Below, one piece after another: positions 55,425 through 64,000 of a stretch of DNA of 64,000 bases (its first letter is position 1; every line of letters begins with the position of its first letter). The notes below the pieces were generated by a model. The model was not told where the DNA came from, did no database searches, and saw nothing but the letters and a program-made list of their open reading frames with translations. The position numbers and the translations under genes were made by a program. Source of the DNA: Campylobacteraceae bacterium (GTDB lineage: Bacteria; Campylobacterota; Campylobacteria; Campylobacterales; Campylobacteraceae); the NCBI GenBank assembly GCA_031284315.1, contig JAITAB010000026.1, positions 62,001 through 126,000 on the forward strand, written 5' to 3'.

Positions 55425-56693
55425 TTATACCTTTTCCAGCGCTTGCGTCAAATCGGCTATCAAATCGTCCGCATCTTCAAGCCCGATACTAAGCCTTACG
55501 AGTCCTTCGGTTACAAATGATTTGTCCAAATCTTCCTTAGGAACTTGTTGGTGCGTCGTGCTTGCAGAGTGAGTAATGATAGACTTTGAATCGCCTATAT
55601 TAACGACTACGCTAAATATTTTTGTACCGTTCAATATCTTTTTCGCTTTTTCAAAATTCCCGACATCAAAACTAAGCAGCCCTGAAGAAAGCGTATCTTT
55701 TAGATATTTTTTTGCCTTTTCATGATACTTGTCGCCTTCAAGCGCGGGATAAAAGACGGATTTTACTTTCGGGTGAGATTTTAAAAATCTGGCTATTTTA
55801 AGCGCGCTCAAAGAGTGTTCTTTGATTCTTAAACTCAAAGTCTCCAATCCCTGTATCAAAAGCCAGCTGTTAAAGGGTGAAATAGCCGCGCCTATATCTC
55901 TTATAAATGCAAGCCGTATTCTTAGCGTAAATATCGGAAGCGGCAGCGATGCGTAAACAAGTCCATGATAACTCGCGTCAGGTTCGTTGAACTGCGGATA
56001 GCGCGGGTTGTCTTTCAAAAATGCGTTTAAGCCTTGTCTCTCTACGATTAATCCGCCGATAGCCGTTCCGTTTCCTGAGATATATTTGCTGGCGGAGTGA
56101 ACGACAACATCAACTCCGAGTTTAAGCGGATTTAACAGTATCGGCGTTGCGACTGTGTTGTCCGCTATCGTAGCGATATTGTATTTTTGCGCGATTTTGA
56201 CTATTTTTTCTATATTTGGGATAGCGATTTGCGGATTTGAGAGAGTTTCAAAATAGATAGCTTTTGTCTTATCGTCTATCAAATTTTCCAAATCGTCCGC
56301 ATTGTCGCTGTCAAAGACTCTGGCTTCAATGCCGAATTGCTTTATAGTGTGCGTCAAAAGCGTTATAGAGCCGCCATAAATTTTTTCAGCTACTATGATA
56401 TTTTCGCCCGATCTGGCTAAATTGACGACAGAGTAAAACGAAGCCGCTTGACCGCTTGCTACGGCAACTGCGCCGCCGCCTTCTTCCAAAGCGGTTATTC
56501 TTGCTTCCAAAATATCCGTTGTGGGGTTATTGAGCCTTGTGTATATTGGTCCAAGTTCCGCTAAGGCAAAACGATTTGCCGCAGTTTCGGCAGAACCGAA
56601 ATCATAAGCTGTAGTCTGATATATCGGTACAGCCATCGTGCCGTGCTTGTCTTTGTCGTAGCCTTCATGGACTGCTATGGTTTTTTTATTCAT
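55425..56693 (-). CDS. metY: O-acetylhomoserine sulfhydrylase (MetY)
   Basis: A 422-residue PLP enzyme of the Cys/Met metabolism family. ALEEGGGAVAVASGQAAS, FETLSNPQIAIPNIE and HSASKYISGNGTAIGG (PLP Lys) are diagnostic, and the length fits MetY rather than MetB. It makes homocysteine from O-acetylhomoserine and sulfide. First in the minus-strand operon with Rrf2 and cysK, so direct sulfide assimilation into both amino acids is encoded together. Confidence 0.95.
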   Translation of the reverse strand: MNKKTIAVHEGYDKDKHGTMAVPIYQTTAYDFGSAETAANRFALAELGPIYTRLNNPTTDILEARITALEEGGGAVAVASGQAASFYSVVNLARSGENIIVAEKIYGGSITLLTHTIKQFGIEARVFDSDNADDLENLIDDKTKAIYFETLSNPQIAIPNIEKIVKIAQKYNIATIADNTVATPILLNPLKLGVDVVVHSASKYISGNGTAIGGLIVERQGLNAFLKDNPRYPQFNEPDASYHGLVYASLPLPIFTLRIRLAFIRDIGAAISPFNSWLLIQGLETLSLRIKEHSLSALKIARFLKSHPKVKSVFYPALEGDKYHEKAKKYLKDTLSSGLLSFDVGNFEKAKKILNGTKIFSVVVNIGDSKSIITHSASTTHQQVPKEDLDKSFVTEGLVRLSIGLEDADDLIADLTQALEKV

Positions 56694-57029
56694 GCATAAA
56701 CCTTACTGTAAAAATTACCGAAAGTATAGCAGAATCTTTTTTTAATTGTCAAGTATGCTTATCGGAAAAGTACAAATTAAATTATAATTGTCTTGCATGA
56801 ATGAAAAATTGTATCACATGTCAATTGAGTTAGTAATGATAGTCAAGTTTAACTTAAAATATAACTAATCTGCAAAAAATCCTTTTAAGCCGACTAAAGA
56901 CGGTAAAATTTTCCTAACAAAGCACAAAGAGCGCGAAGGCAAGGTTTTTTATTTTAATGATTATGGTTAAATATAAGATTGCTGTGCTATAATCAAAAAT
57001 TTTAAAAATCAAAGATAAAAACGGATACG
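56694..57029. other. Gap between metY and the DUF2018 operon
   Basis: Divergent spacer. It contains a short coding-like remnant (56854-56970: KPTKDGKIFLTKHKEREGK then VFYFNDYG and a stop, without a start codon) and the promoter at 56988. Nothing else stands out. Confidence 0.5.
56988..56993 (+). promoter_or_regulatory. Promoter of the DUF2018-to-ubiD operon
   Basis: TATAAT with 5' GTGC, T-rich upstream, 36 bases before ATG 57030. It probably drives the whole run of tightly spaced genes to the window end. Confidence 0.65.
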
Positions 57030-57314
57030 ATGAGAGATTTGTTGAATATAGATGAAAATGATATTTTAACGGGAAGCCCGCGTTCCAAATTTTTTGACAT
57101 GCTGTTTAACGCCAATAAAAATTTGGTAACGGATGCGGTGGAGGATTGGGTAGAACGGTTTGCGGCGATGGAATATCTGCTAAGATGCGAATTTGGCGAT
57201 GAACTTGAAGAGAAAATACAAGAGGCAATATACGAAAATCAAGATGCCGTAGAAGAGGGCAAGAATGATTTTTTTATAGACAGAGCAGGTGAAATTTTAT
57301 CGCGGCATGAGTAA
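57030..57314 (+). CDS. DUF2018 protein (HP0242-type knotted dimer)
   Basis: A 94-residue all-helical protein. SPRSKFFDMLFNANKNLVTD and VERFAAMEYLLRCEFGDELE match the DUF2018 family, whose member HP0242 of Helicobacter pylori forms a pseudoknotted homodimer of unknown function. The neighbour order is also as in H. pylori (HP0242 to HP0237). Six bases separate it from the prenyl synthase gene. Confidence 0.85.
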   Translation: MRDLLNIDENDILTGSPRSKFFDMLFNANKNLVTDAVEDWVERFAAMEYLLRCEFGDELEEKIQEAIYENQDAVEEGKNDFFIDRAGEILSRHE

Positions 57315-57319
57315 TTAAA

Positions 57320-58216
57320 ATGGAAAATATAGATAAACTGATGCGCTCATTTATTGTTGATTTGGGCGAAGGCGATATTGTCTCGCTTTACGATAATATC
57401 TCGCAGCAGGGTAAAAAACTGCGCTCAAAGCTTATATTTGAGATAGCTAAAACTTCTCGGGATGCTACGAAACTTGCCGCTATTGTTGAAATGATACATG
57501 CGGCAAGTTTATTGCATGACGATGTTATAGACGATGCCGATACAAGGCGCGGCGAAGAGTCTTTTAACGCAAAATTCGGCGATAAATCGGCTATCATGAT
57601 GGGCGATATTCTCTATTCTGCCGCTTTTTCAAAGCTGTCTGAATTTCCGAGCGCAGTAGCCGCATGCGTTTCAAACGCCGTTGCGCTTTTGTCCGCAGGA
57701 GAGCTTGCAGACGTTAAATTGTCCGAATTTTTTAATACCGACAAAAATAGATATATGGAGATGATTTACCGCAAAACGGCTTCGCTTATAGAAGCTTCGG
57801 CTTATGCCGCGGCGGTATTGGAAGGCTTTGAAGGCAGAGATTTTGGCATATACGGCAAAAATTTGGGACTTGCGTTTCAGATAATAGATGACATTTTGGA
57901 TATAACTTCAAACGATAAAACGCTGGGCAAGCCCGCTTTGCATGATTTTAAGGAGGGCAAGATGACGCTTCCTTATCTGTACATGTACGAAGCTTGCGAA
58001 GAGAAAGAGAAAAAATATATGACGACTTTGTATAAAAAAAGTCTGAACAGTTATGAAAAGGACTGGATAAAAAACAAAATGAAAGAGTACGGCGTTATAA
58101 TGCGCTGTATCAAGGAAGCCCGAAATTTGGGCGGCGAAGCTCTCGGCGCGATAGAGAAGTACAACATGGACGGTTTGAAAAATATTATCAGGCAGATGGT
58201 AGAGAGAGATTTTTAA
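57320..58216 (+). CDS. ispB: Long-chain polyprenyl diphosphate synthase
   Basis: A 298-residue trans-prenyltransferase. LLHDDVIDDADTRRG is the first Asp-rich motif (DDxxxD), FQIIDDILDIT the second. It makes the side chain of the respiratory quinone, here menaquinone; the chain length cannot be read. The stop overlaps the hemA start. Confidence 0.92.
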   Translation: MENIDKLMRSFIVDLGEGDIVSLYDNISQQGKKLRSKLIFEIAKTSRDATKLAAIVEMIHAASLLHDDVIDDADTRRGEESFNAKFGDKSAIMMGDILYSAAFSKLSEFPSAVAACVSNAVALLSAGELADVKLSEFFNTDKNRYMEMIYRKTASLIEASAYAAAVLEGFEGRDFGIYGKNLGLAFQIIDDILDITSNDKTLGKPALHDFKEGKMTLPYLYMYEACEEKEKKYMTTLYKKSLNSYEKDWIKNKMKEYGVIMRCIKEARNLGGEALGAIEKYNMDGLKNIIRQMVERDF

Positions 58217-59517
58217 TGCAGTATATGACTCTTAGTTTTACGCATAAAAATACAGATATTACAACAAGAGAAAAATTATCTTTCAGCTCTTCGGATAAAC
58301 TTTCAGCCGCGCTTAAAATGATAATAAGCCATGAGAGCGTAAACGAAGCGATATTGCTTTCCACATGTAACCGCATGGAAGTGATAACAAGCGTCAAAGA
58401 GTGCAAAGAGAGCCTTTCGTTTATATTAAGCGTTTTATCCCATATATCGGGAATAAACAAAGAAGAGCTTGAAAACAGAGCCGATGTGTATGAAAACGCG
58501 GGAGCGATACACCATCTTTTTGCCGTATGTTCTTCGCTTGACAGCCTTGTCGTCGGCGAAACGCAGATAGCGGGGCAGTTGAAAACGGCTTTTAACTTTT
58601 CGCTGAAAAACGAATTTTGCGCTTTAAAATTAAGACGCGCCATGCAGCAGTGTTTCAAATGTGCGGCGGCGGTTAGAAGTAGTACGGATATATCCAAAAA
58701 TCCCGTTTCCGTCTCTTCCGTAGCCGTAACAAAAGCCAAAGAATTGTTAAAAAGCCTTGATGCGGTAAATGCCGTAGTAGTGGGCGCGGGAGAAATGAGC
58801 GAGCTTGCGGCTAAACATCTGCTCTCGTCAAACGCCAATGTGATAATCATCAACAGAAGTTACGAAAACGCCCTCTCTTTAGCCAAAAAACTTGGCAAAA
58901 ACGCCTCTGCGCAGCCTTTTTCAAATCTGCGCGAAGCCGTCAATAAATATCCTTTGGTTTTCAGCGCGACAGGTGCGCCGCATGCGATTATCACAAACGA
59001 CATGGTAGAGCCGAGAGTGTTTGAAAGATACTGGTTTGATATAGCCGTTCCGCGCGATATAGAAAACTGCCGCTTTGAAAATGTGCATATATACGCGGTG
59101 GACGATTTGGAAGAGATAGTCGCTAAAAATCTGGCTTTGCGCGAAGAGCAGGCGAGGATTGCCTACTCTATAGTGGGACAAATGACTGCCGAATTTTTTA
59201 AAAAACTTCAAGCCTTATCGGTGGATCCAATCATAAAAGAGATTAGAAACAAAGCCAAGCAAAGCGCGCTTAACGAGATAGAAAAAGCCGTGAAAAAAGG
59301 CTACATGAAAAGCGAAGAAAAAGAGAGCGTGGAGAGGATAATACATCAAGTTTTTAACGCTTTTTTACACAAGCCGACTATAAACCTTAAAAATGTTTTG
59401 GAGCTTGACGAGTCCGATAAAATCATACAATCGCTTCAATACTTTTTTGATATAGACGACGAACAGTTGAAAGATATGCAGATAATTAAAATTGAAAATT
59501 CGGAGATAAATGAATGA
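58216..59517 (+). CDS. hemA: Glutamyl-tRNA reductase
   Basis: A 433-residue NADPH enzyme starting the C5 haem pathway: it reduces glutamyl-tRNA to glutamate-1-semialdehyde. [10 protein letters not shown] holds the catalytic Cys, [14 protein letters not shown] is diagnostic, [15 protein letters not shown] binds NADPH, and a C-terminal dimerisation helix follows. Overlaps proS by four bases. hemC, a later step, lies in the same operon. Confidence 0.97.
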   Translation: MQYMTLSFTHKNTDITTREKLSFSSSDKLSAALKMIISHESVNEAILLSTCNRMEVITSVKECKESLSFILSVLSHISGINKEELENRADVYENAGAIHHLFAVCSSLDSLVVGETQIAGQLKTAFNFSLKNEFCALKLRRAMQQCFKCAAAVRSSTDISKNPVSVSSVAVTKAKELLKSLDAVNAVVVGAGEMSELAAKHLLSSNANVIIINRSYENALSLAKKLGKNASAQPFSNLREAVNKYPLVFSATGAPHAIITNDMVEPRVFERYWFDIAVPRDIENCRFENVHIYAVDDLEEIVAKNLALREEQARIAYSIVGQMTAEFFKKLQALSVDPIIKEIRNKAKQSALNEIEKAVKKGYMKSEEKESVERIIHQVFNAFLHKPTINLKNVLELDESDKIIQSLQYFFDIDDEQLKDMQIIKIENSEINE

Positions 59518-61217
59518 GGTTTTCCAAACTTTTTGCGCCCACCGCCAAAGACGCGCCCAAAGACGCTGTGCTGCCAAGCCACATTTTCCTTATACGGGGA
59601 GGATTTATCGCTCAGAGCGGAAGCGGGCTTTATAACTTTTTGCCGCTTGGCAAAATCGTGCTTGACAAAATACGAAATGTTGTAAAAGAAGAGATGGATA
59701 ATGCCGGCGCGCAGGAGATAAGCATGGGCGTTGTAAATCCCGCCGAACTTTGGCGTCAAAGCGGCAGATACGAAGCGTACGGCAAAGAACTTTTGCGCTT
59801 TAAAGACAGAAAAGATAATGAATTTGTTTTGGGTCCCACGCATGAAGAGGTTGTTACGGATATAGTGCGAAACCGCGTGAACAGTTATAAACAACTGCCT
59901 TTGCATCTGTATCAAATCGCTACAAAATTCAGAGACGAAGCGCGTCCGCGGTTTGGACTGCTAAGAGGGCGCGAATTTATCATGAAAGACGGTTACAGTT
60001 TTCATGCGTCTATGGAGGATTTGAAACGGGAATTTGATTTGATGGAGAAGACTTACACACAAATCTTTACTCGTCTGGGGCTTGATTTTCGCGTGGTTGC
60101 GGCTGACAGCGGAGCGATAGGAGGCAGCGGCAGCAAAGAGTTTATGGTTTTAGCAAAAAACGGCGAAGACGATATATTGGTATGCGGTAAATGCGAATAT
60201 GCCGCAAATATAGAAGCGGCAAAAAGAGAGAAAAAAACGAGCGGCGCCGCGCCTCCGAAAGCTGATTTTGCGAAATTTCATACGCCCTCTTTAACGAGTA
60301 TAGAGAGCATTTGCGGATTTTTCAAAATAGACGCGTTTTATACGGTAAAAGCGGTGATAAAAAAAGCCATTTACAAAGAAAACAGAAGCGAAATCGTTAT
60401 CTTTTTTGTGCGCGGCTGCGATGATTTGCAAGAGGTAAAAGCGCAAAATGCCGCAAAAGCTTTGGAACTTGCAGAAGCGAACGAAGAAGAGATAAAAAAC
60501 GCAGGTTTGATTGCTGGATTTTGCGGTCCTGTGGGACTTGCGAATGTCAAATTTTTTATAGACAATGAACTTAAAGAGGAGAAAAATCTCATCTGCGGCG
60601 CAAACGAGCAGGATTATCATCATGTGGGCGTTTGCATGTTTAATTTCAAAGATGAAAGATATGCTGATTTGATTGAAGTGAAAGAGGGTGATTTGTGCCC
60701 TTGCTGCGGCGGCGGGCTTTCACAGACAAAAGGCATAGAAGTGGGGCATATATTTCAGCTTGGACAGAAATACTCATCTGCCATGAATGCCGCATTTTTA
60801 GACCAAAACGGTAAAACGCAGCCGTTTTTTATGGGTTGCTACGGTATCGGAGTCAGCCGTTTAGCCGCCGTCATGATAGAGGCTAATCATGACGAAAAAG
60901 GGTGCATTTGGAATAAACAGTGCGCTCCGTATCTGTTGGATATTATCATATCAAACATAAAAAACGAAGCGCAGGCGAAGTTTGCCGAAGAACTTTATAA
61001 TAAGCTGAAAAGCGAAAAAAAAGAGGTAATTTTGGACGATAGAAACGAGAGATTCGGCTTTAAGATGAATGATTTTGAGCTGATAGGCTTTCCTCATGCG
61101 CTTATTGTCGGCAGAGAGCTTGACGATGGGAAAGTAGAGCTTGTTTCAAGAGCTGCCGGCGTAAAAGAGTTTGTGGATATAGATAAGCTTGACGAAAAGC
61201 TAAAAGAGGTTTTTTAG
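59514..61217 (+). CDS. proS: Prolyl-tRNA synthetase (bacterial type)
   Basis: A 567-residue class II synthetase. [19 protein letters not shown] (motif 1 region), [34 protein letters not shown] (motif 2) and [14 protein letters not shown] (motif 3) are seen. An editing (INS-type) domain lies at about 220-400, which clears mischarged Ala. A C-rich insertion (CPCCGGG) near residue 396 is usual. Stop overlaps the fxsA start. Confidence 0.97.
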   Translation: MRFSKLFAPTAKDAPKDAVLPSHIFLIRGGFIAQSGSGLYNFLPLGKIVLDKIRNVVKEEMDNAGAQEISMGVVNPAELWRQSGRYEAYGKELLRFKDRKDNEFVLGPTHEEVVTDIVRNRVNSYKQLPLHLYQIATKFRDEARPRFGLLRGREFIMKDGYSFHASMEDLKREFDLMEKTYTQIFTRLGLDFRVVAADSGAIGGSGSKEFMVLAKNGEDDILVCGKCEYAANIEAAKREKKTSGAAPPKADFAKFHTPSLTSIESICGFFKIDAFYTVKAVIKKAIYKENRSEIVIFFVRGCDDLQEVKAQNAAKALELAEANEEEIKNAGLIAGFCGPVGLANVKFFIDNELKEEKNLICGANEQDYHHVGVCMFNFKDERYADLIEVKEGDLCPCCGGGLSQTKGIEVGHIFQLGQKYSSAMNAAFLDQNGKTQPFFMGCYGIGVSRLAAVMIEANHDEKGCIWNKQCAPYLLDIIISNIKNEAQAKFAEELYNKLKSEKKEVILDDRNERFGFKMNDFELIGFPHALIVGRELDDGKVELVSRAAGVKEFVDIDKLDEKLKEVF

Positions 61218-61603
61218 TGAAACCGGCGCTTTTTTTGTTTTATATATTTATTGAGGTCGTCATTACCATACCCTTAGCCTCCGCTATCGGAGTTTTTTAT
61301 ACATTTTTGGAGATAGTATTGAGCGCGGTTTTGGGCTTCGCGATACTTTTCAATACGCCTTTTACCATGAGGGAAAGTTGGGAGAAAGTCTCGCAAAATA
61401 GACTCTCAGCCGGCGTTTTGCCGCTTGCCGCTTCTATCAGAATATTCGCGGCGTTTTTGCTGATACTGCCCGGGTTTTTCGGCGATACTGCGGGTATGAT
61501 TTTGTTGATTTGGTCTATGATTTTGCTTGTGGGCGGCAAGATAGCCAAAAAAGGGCGCGATGACGATGTTATAGATGTTGAAATTATTGAGGATAATAAA
61601 TGA
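61217..61603 (+). CDS. fxsA: FxsA-family membrane protein
   Basis: A 128-residue protein with three or four hydrophobic segments (about 3-24, 30-46, 73-108). IEVVITIPLASAIGVFYTFL and LLILPGFFGDTAGMILLI are the FxsA hallmarks. Escherichia coli FxsA affects exclusion of phage T7 by F plasmid; its general role is unclear. The tail is highly acidic. Start is GTG within the proS stop; hemC starts in its 3' end. Confidence 0.9.
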   Translation: MKPALFLFYIFIEVVITIPLASAIGVFYTFLEIVLSAVLGFAILFNTPFTMRESWEKVSQNRLSAGVLPLAASIRIFAAFLLILPGFFGDTAGMILLIWSMILLVGGKIAKKGRDDDVIDVEIIEDNK

Positions 61604-62544
61604 GAGAGTTGATAATAGCTACAAGAGGCAGCAAATTGGCTCTTTGGCAGTCCGAGTATATAAAAGCTAAGATAGAAAAGACACATCCTGATATTAGCAT
61701 AAAGCTGAATATTATGAAAACAAAGGGCGATAATATATTGGATACTCCCTTAGCGAAAATCGGCGGCAAAGGTTTGTTTACAAAAGAGCTTGAAGAGGCA
61801 ATGTTAAGAGGCGAAGCGCATATAGCCGTGCATAGCCTGAAAGATGTTCCTGTGGTTTTTCCGAACGGTTTGAAACTTGCCGCTATAACAAAAAGAGAAG
61901 ATGCAAGAGACGCTGTGTTATCCGAAAAATACGCTAATATAAATGCGCTTCCAAAAGGCGCGGTTGTCGGCACTACAAGTCTTAGGCGCAGAATGCAGCT
62001 GCTTGCCGCGCGTCCCGATTTGATTATAAAAAATCTGCGCGGCAATATAAATACGCGCATAGACAAGTTGAAAAAAGGCTGGTTTGACGCTATTATTTTA
62101 GCTGTGGCAGGCGTAAAAAGACTTGGACTTGAAGGCGAAACGAGATATTTTGCGCCCATAGATAGTGATTTTATGATTCCCGCTATGGGTCAAGCCGCGC
62201 TTGGCATAGAAGCAATAGATAAGTTAGAAATTTTAGAGACAATTTATTTTTTGAATGATGAGAGCGCCATCATGGAAACAAAAGTAGAAAGGGATTTCGT
62301 AGAAAAATTGGAAGGCGGCTGTCAAGTTCCCATAGGCATTAATGCAAAAATAGATAAAGAAAATCTGCTCGTGAAGGCTGTAGTCGGGCTGCCAGACGGT
62401 AAAGAGCTTTTGCGCATGGAGATAGAAACAAAAAAAGAGAATTATAAAAATGCGGGCAAAGAGTTGGCTGACACGATGATAGCGAAGGGCGCGAAAGATA
62501 TTTTGGCAAGAGCTGAAAATATGGCAAACGAGCTTTTGTTTTAA
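61600..62544 (+). CDS. hemC: Porphobilinogen deaminase (hydroxymethylbilane synthase)
   Basis: A 314-residue haem enzyme that polymerises four porphobilinogens. ATRGSKLALWQSEYIK at the N-terminus, GKGLFTKELEEAM, VHSLKDVP (catalytic Asp) and EGGCQVPIG, whose Cys holds the dipyrromethane cofactor, are all present. Overlaps fxsA by four bases; AAGGAG within its 3' spacer serves ubiD. Confidence 0.97.
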   Translation: MRELIIATRGSKLALWQSEYIKAKIEKTHPDISIKLNIMKTKGDNILDTPLAKIGGKGLFTKELEEAMLRGEAHIAVHSLKDVPVVFPNGLKLAAITKREDARDAVLSEKYANINALPKGAVVGTTSLRRRMQLLAARPDLIIKNLRGNINTRIDKLKKGWFDAIILAVAGVKRLGLEGETRYFAPIDSDFMIPAMGQAALGIEAIDKLEILETIYFLNDESAIMETKVERDFVEKLEGGCQVPIGINAKIDKENLLVKAVVGLPDGKELLRMEIETKKENYKNAGKELADTMIAKGAKDILARAENMANELLF

Positions 62545-62553
62545 GGAGAAGCG

Positions 62554-64000
62554 TTGGAAGAGATTACGGGATTGCTTAAAAAGCATAACCTTTTGAGGGT
62601 TGTAGAGGAAAAGGTAGATATAGATATTGAGATGGGGCATATAGCTTTTTTGGAAGTCAAAAAGCCAGACTCCAAAGCGCTGCTTTTTCTAAATCCGATA
62701 TGCAAAAGGCTAAATAAAGAGTTCAATATCCCCGTATTGATGAATATTTTTGGCTCTGATAAGGCTTTAAATCTTATATTTGACAAAGACCCGCAAAGCA
62801 TTTCGCAAGAGATAGAAGAGTTGATGAAGCTGCGCGTGCATGCTGGCTTTAAGGGCAAAGCCGAACTTTTGAACAGGCTTTTATCATTTAAAAATATTCC
62901 GCCCAAAAACATCAAAGGAAAAGGACTTTGTCAAGAGTTTATAAAGCAGGGCGACAAGGTCAATCTTTTTAATATCCCGATACTTACGACATGGTCGGAA
63001 GACGGCGGAGCATTTATCACAATGGGGCAGGTTTATACGCAAAGTCTTGATGGAAATGTACGCAATCTCGGCATGTATCGCTTGCAAGTGTATGATAAAA
63101 ATCATCTCGGCGTACATTGGCAGATACATAAAGACGGCATGCATTTTTTCAACGAATATAAAAAAGAGGGCAAAAAAATGCCCGTTTCCATAGCCATCGG
63201 GGGCGACCCGCTCTATATCTGGTGCGCTCAAGCTCCGATGCCGTACGGTTTTTTTGAATTGCTTCTTTACGGCTTTATACGCGGCAAAAACGCGAAACTT
63301 GTAAAATCGCTGACAAATCCTATATATATCCCCGATGATGTTGATTTTGTGCTGGAAGGGTGGGTAGATCCGCAAAATATGGCTATTGAAGGACCGTTTG
63401 GCGACCATACGGGATACTATACGCCAAAAGAGCTTTATCCCGTCATGGAAGTTACTTGTATCACAAGCAAGCTCGAACCCCTTTATCATGCCACCGTTGT
63501 GGGCAAGCCGCCGATTGAAGATAAATATATGGGGCAGGCGACAGGACGCATATTTTTGCCGCTTTTAAAGACTACTACGCCCGAACTCATAGACTATCAC
63601 ATGCCTGAAAACGGCGTTTTCCACAATCTCATACTTGCAAAAATGAAAACGCGCTATTTCGGACATGCCAAACAGTTCATGCACGCTTTTTGGGGCGTTG
63701 GGCAGATGAGTTTTGTCAAGCATGCGATATTTGTCGGGGACGATGCGCCGAATTTGCAGGAGAGTGAAAATATCGCACAATTTATATTAAACAGGATAAA
63801 TAAAGACAGCATTATCATTAGCGAGGGAATTTGCGATGCGCTTGATCATGCTTCGCCGAATGCAAGTTACGGCGGGAAATTGGGGCTTGACTGCACAAAT
63901 GGCGAAATAGAAAGCGAGCCAAAAGAGATTATAAGCGATGCCGAACTTTTGGATAAAATGTCGCTTATATGCCGCGAGATAAAAGATATTAGGCAATTCA
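62554..64000 (+). CDS. ubiD: UbiD-family decarboxylase (3' end cut by window)
   Basis: Open from TTG 62554, chosen because AAGGAGAA lies just upstream, to the window end; about 482 residues are visible. FEVKKPDSKALLFLN-type start, MGQVYTQSLDGN-like strand, IAIGGDPLYIWCAQAPM, EGPFGDHTGYYTPKEL and LYHATVVGKPPIEDKY are UbiD landmarks for prenylated-FMN binding and catalysis. In Campylobacterota this family member probably acts in futalosine-pathway menaquinone synthesis, in keeping with the prenyl synthase in the same operon (inference). Confidence 0.93.
   Translation, partial: MEEITGLLKKHNLLRVVEEKVDIDIEMGHIAFLEVKKPDSKALLFLNPICKRLNKEFNIPVLMNIFGSDKALNLIFDKDPQSISQEIEELMKLRVHAGFKGKAELLNRLLSFKNIPPKNIKGKGLCQEFIKQGDKVNLFNIPILTTWSEDGGAFITMGQVYTQSLDGNVRNLGMYRLQVYDKNHLGVHWQIHKDGMHFFNEYKKEGKKMPVSIAIGGDPLYIWCAQAPMPYGFFELLLYGFIRGKNAKLVKSLTNPIYIPDDVDFVLEGWVDPQNMAIEGPFGDHTGYYTPKELYPVMEVTCITSKLEPLYHATVVGKPPIEDKYMGQATGRIFLPLLKTTTPELIDYHMPENGVFHNLILAKMKTRYFGHAKQFMHAFWGVGQMSFVKHAIFVGDDAPNLQESENIAQFILNRINKDSIIISEGICDALDHASPNASYGGKLGLDCTNGEIESEPKEIISDAELLDKMSLICREIKDIRQF

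Overview
The window looks like a chromosomal segment of a member of the Campylobacterota (the former Epsilonproteobacteria). The best evidence is gene order. Four blocks run in the order I know from Campylobacter and Helicobacter: (1) Nif3 / zinc-ribbon FlgZ-like / waaA / pseudouridine synthase / ffh / rpsP / KH protein / rimM / trmD / rplS; (2) ftsZ-ftsA-ppiD-like facing rsmH and an FtsL-like gene; (3) cprS-cprR-htrA facing cbpA-hspR; (4) DUF2018 / polyprenyl synthase / hemA / proS / fxsA / hemC / ubiD. Core genes are moderately AT-rich. The species cannot be named from the sequence alone. Many proteins with Sel1, TPR, ankyrin or RCC1-like repeats, together with much gene decay, hint at a host-associated or genome-reducing lineage; this is inference.

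Layout. 1-6765: one dense co-directional block for lipid A and translation or secretion machinery, with stop/start overlaps. 6766-10776: a decayed gap, uup, and a tandem pair of secreted proteins built from a module that opens W-x-C and closes with Cys. 10866-13368: M48 protease, prmC and a DUF4149 membrane protein, ending at a hairpin shared with the convergent ftsZ operon. 13397-20652: cell-division genes, a class II aldolase-like protein that lacks its metal ligands, rsmH, an FtsL candidate and rmuC. 20659-22380: a Sel1 pseudogene with three lesions and a gap of dispersed repeats. 22381-27030: a secreted App1 phosphatase-like protein, an NlpC/P60 plus M15 lipoprotein, a small membrane protein and a Pif1/RecD-like helicase. 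27031-28957: fragments and small unknown genes, possibly the remains of a mobile element. 28958-33350: lolA, secA and a LolC/E-type permease. 33388-38713: a frameshifted cupin, then cprRS, htrA, cbpA and hspR.

38736-53966 is the accessory region. It holds an AT-rich pentapeptide-like membrane protein, Sel1 and TPR proteins, a MarR-pirin operon with a clear palindromic operator, YiiX-like, MATE and ABC-F genes, a decayed RCC1-like gene, a GC-rich recQ and several gene fossils. It also has a strongly folded intergenic segment (42508-42784) and a 28-residue membrane peptide with its own promoter (53880-53966). 54071-56693 is a sulfur amino-acid operon (metY, Rrf2 regulator, cysK). 56988 to the end is the conserved prenyl/haem/ubiD operon, cut by the window edge inside ubiD.

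No tRNA, rRNA, CRISPR array or intact insertion sequence was seen. No single locus is convincingly a new multi-gene system. The observations I rate highest are the 28-residue membrane peptide, the pseudo-aldolase, the W-x-C module family, the bifunctional peptidase lipoprotein, the pentapeptide-like membrane protein and the folded intergenic segment.
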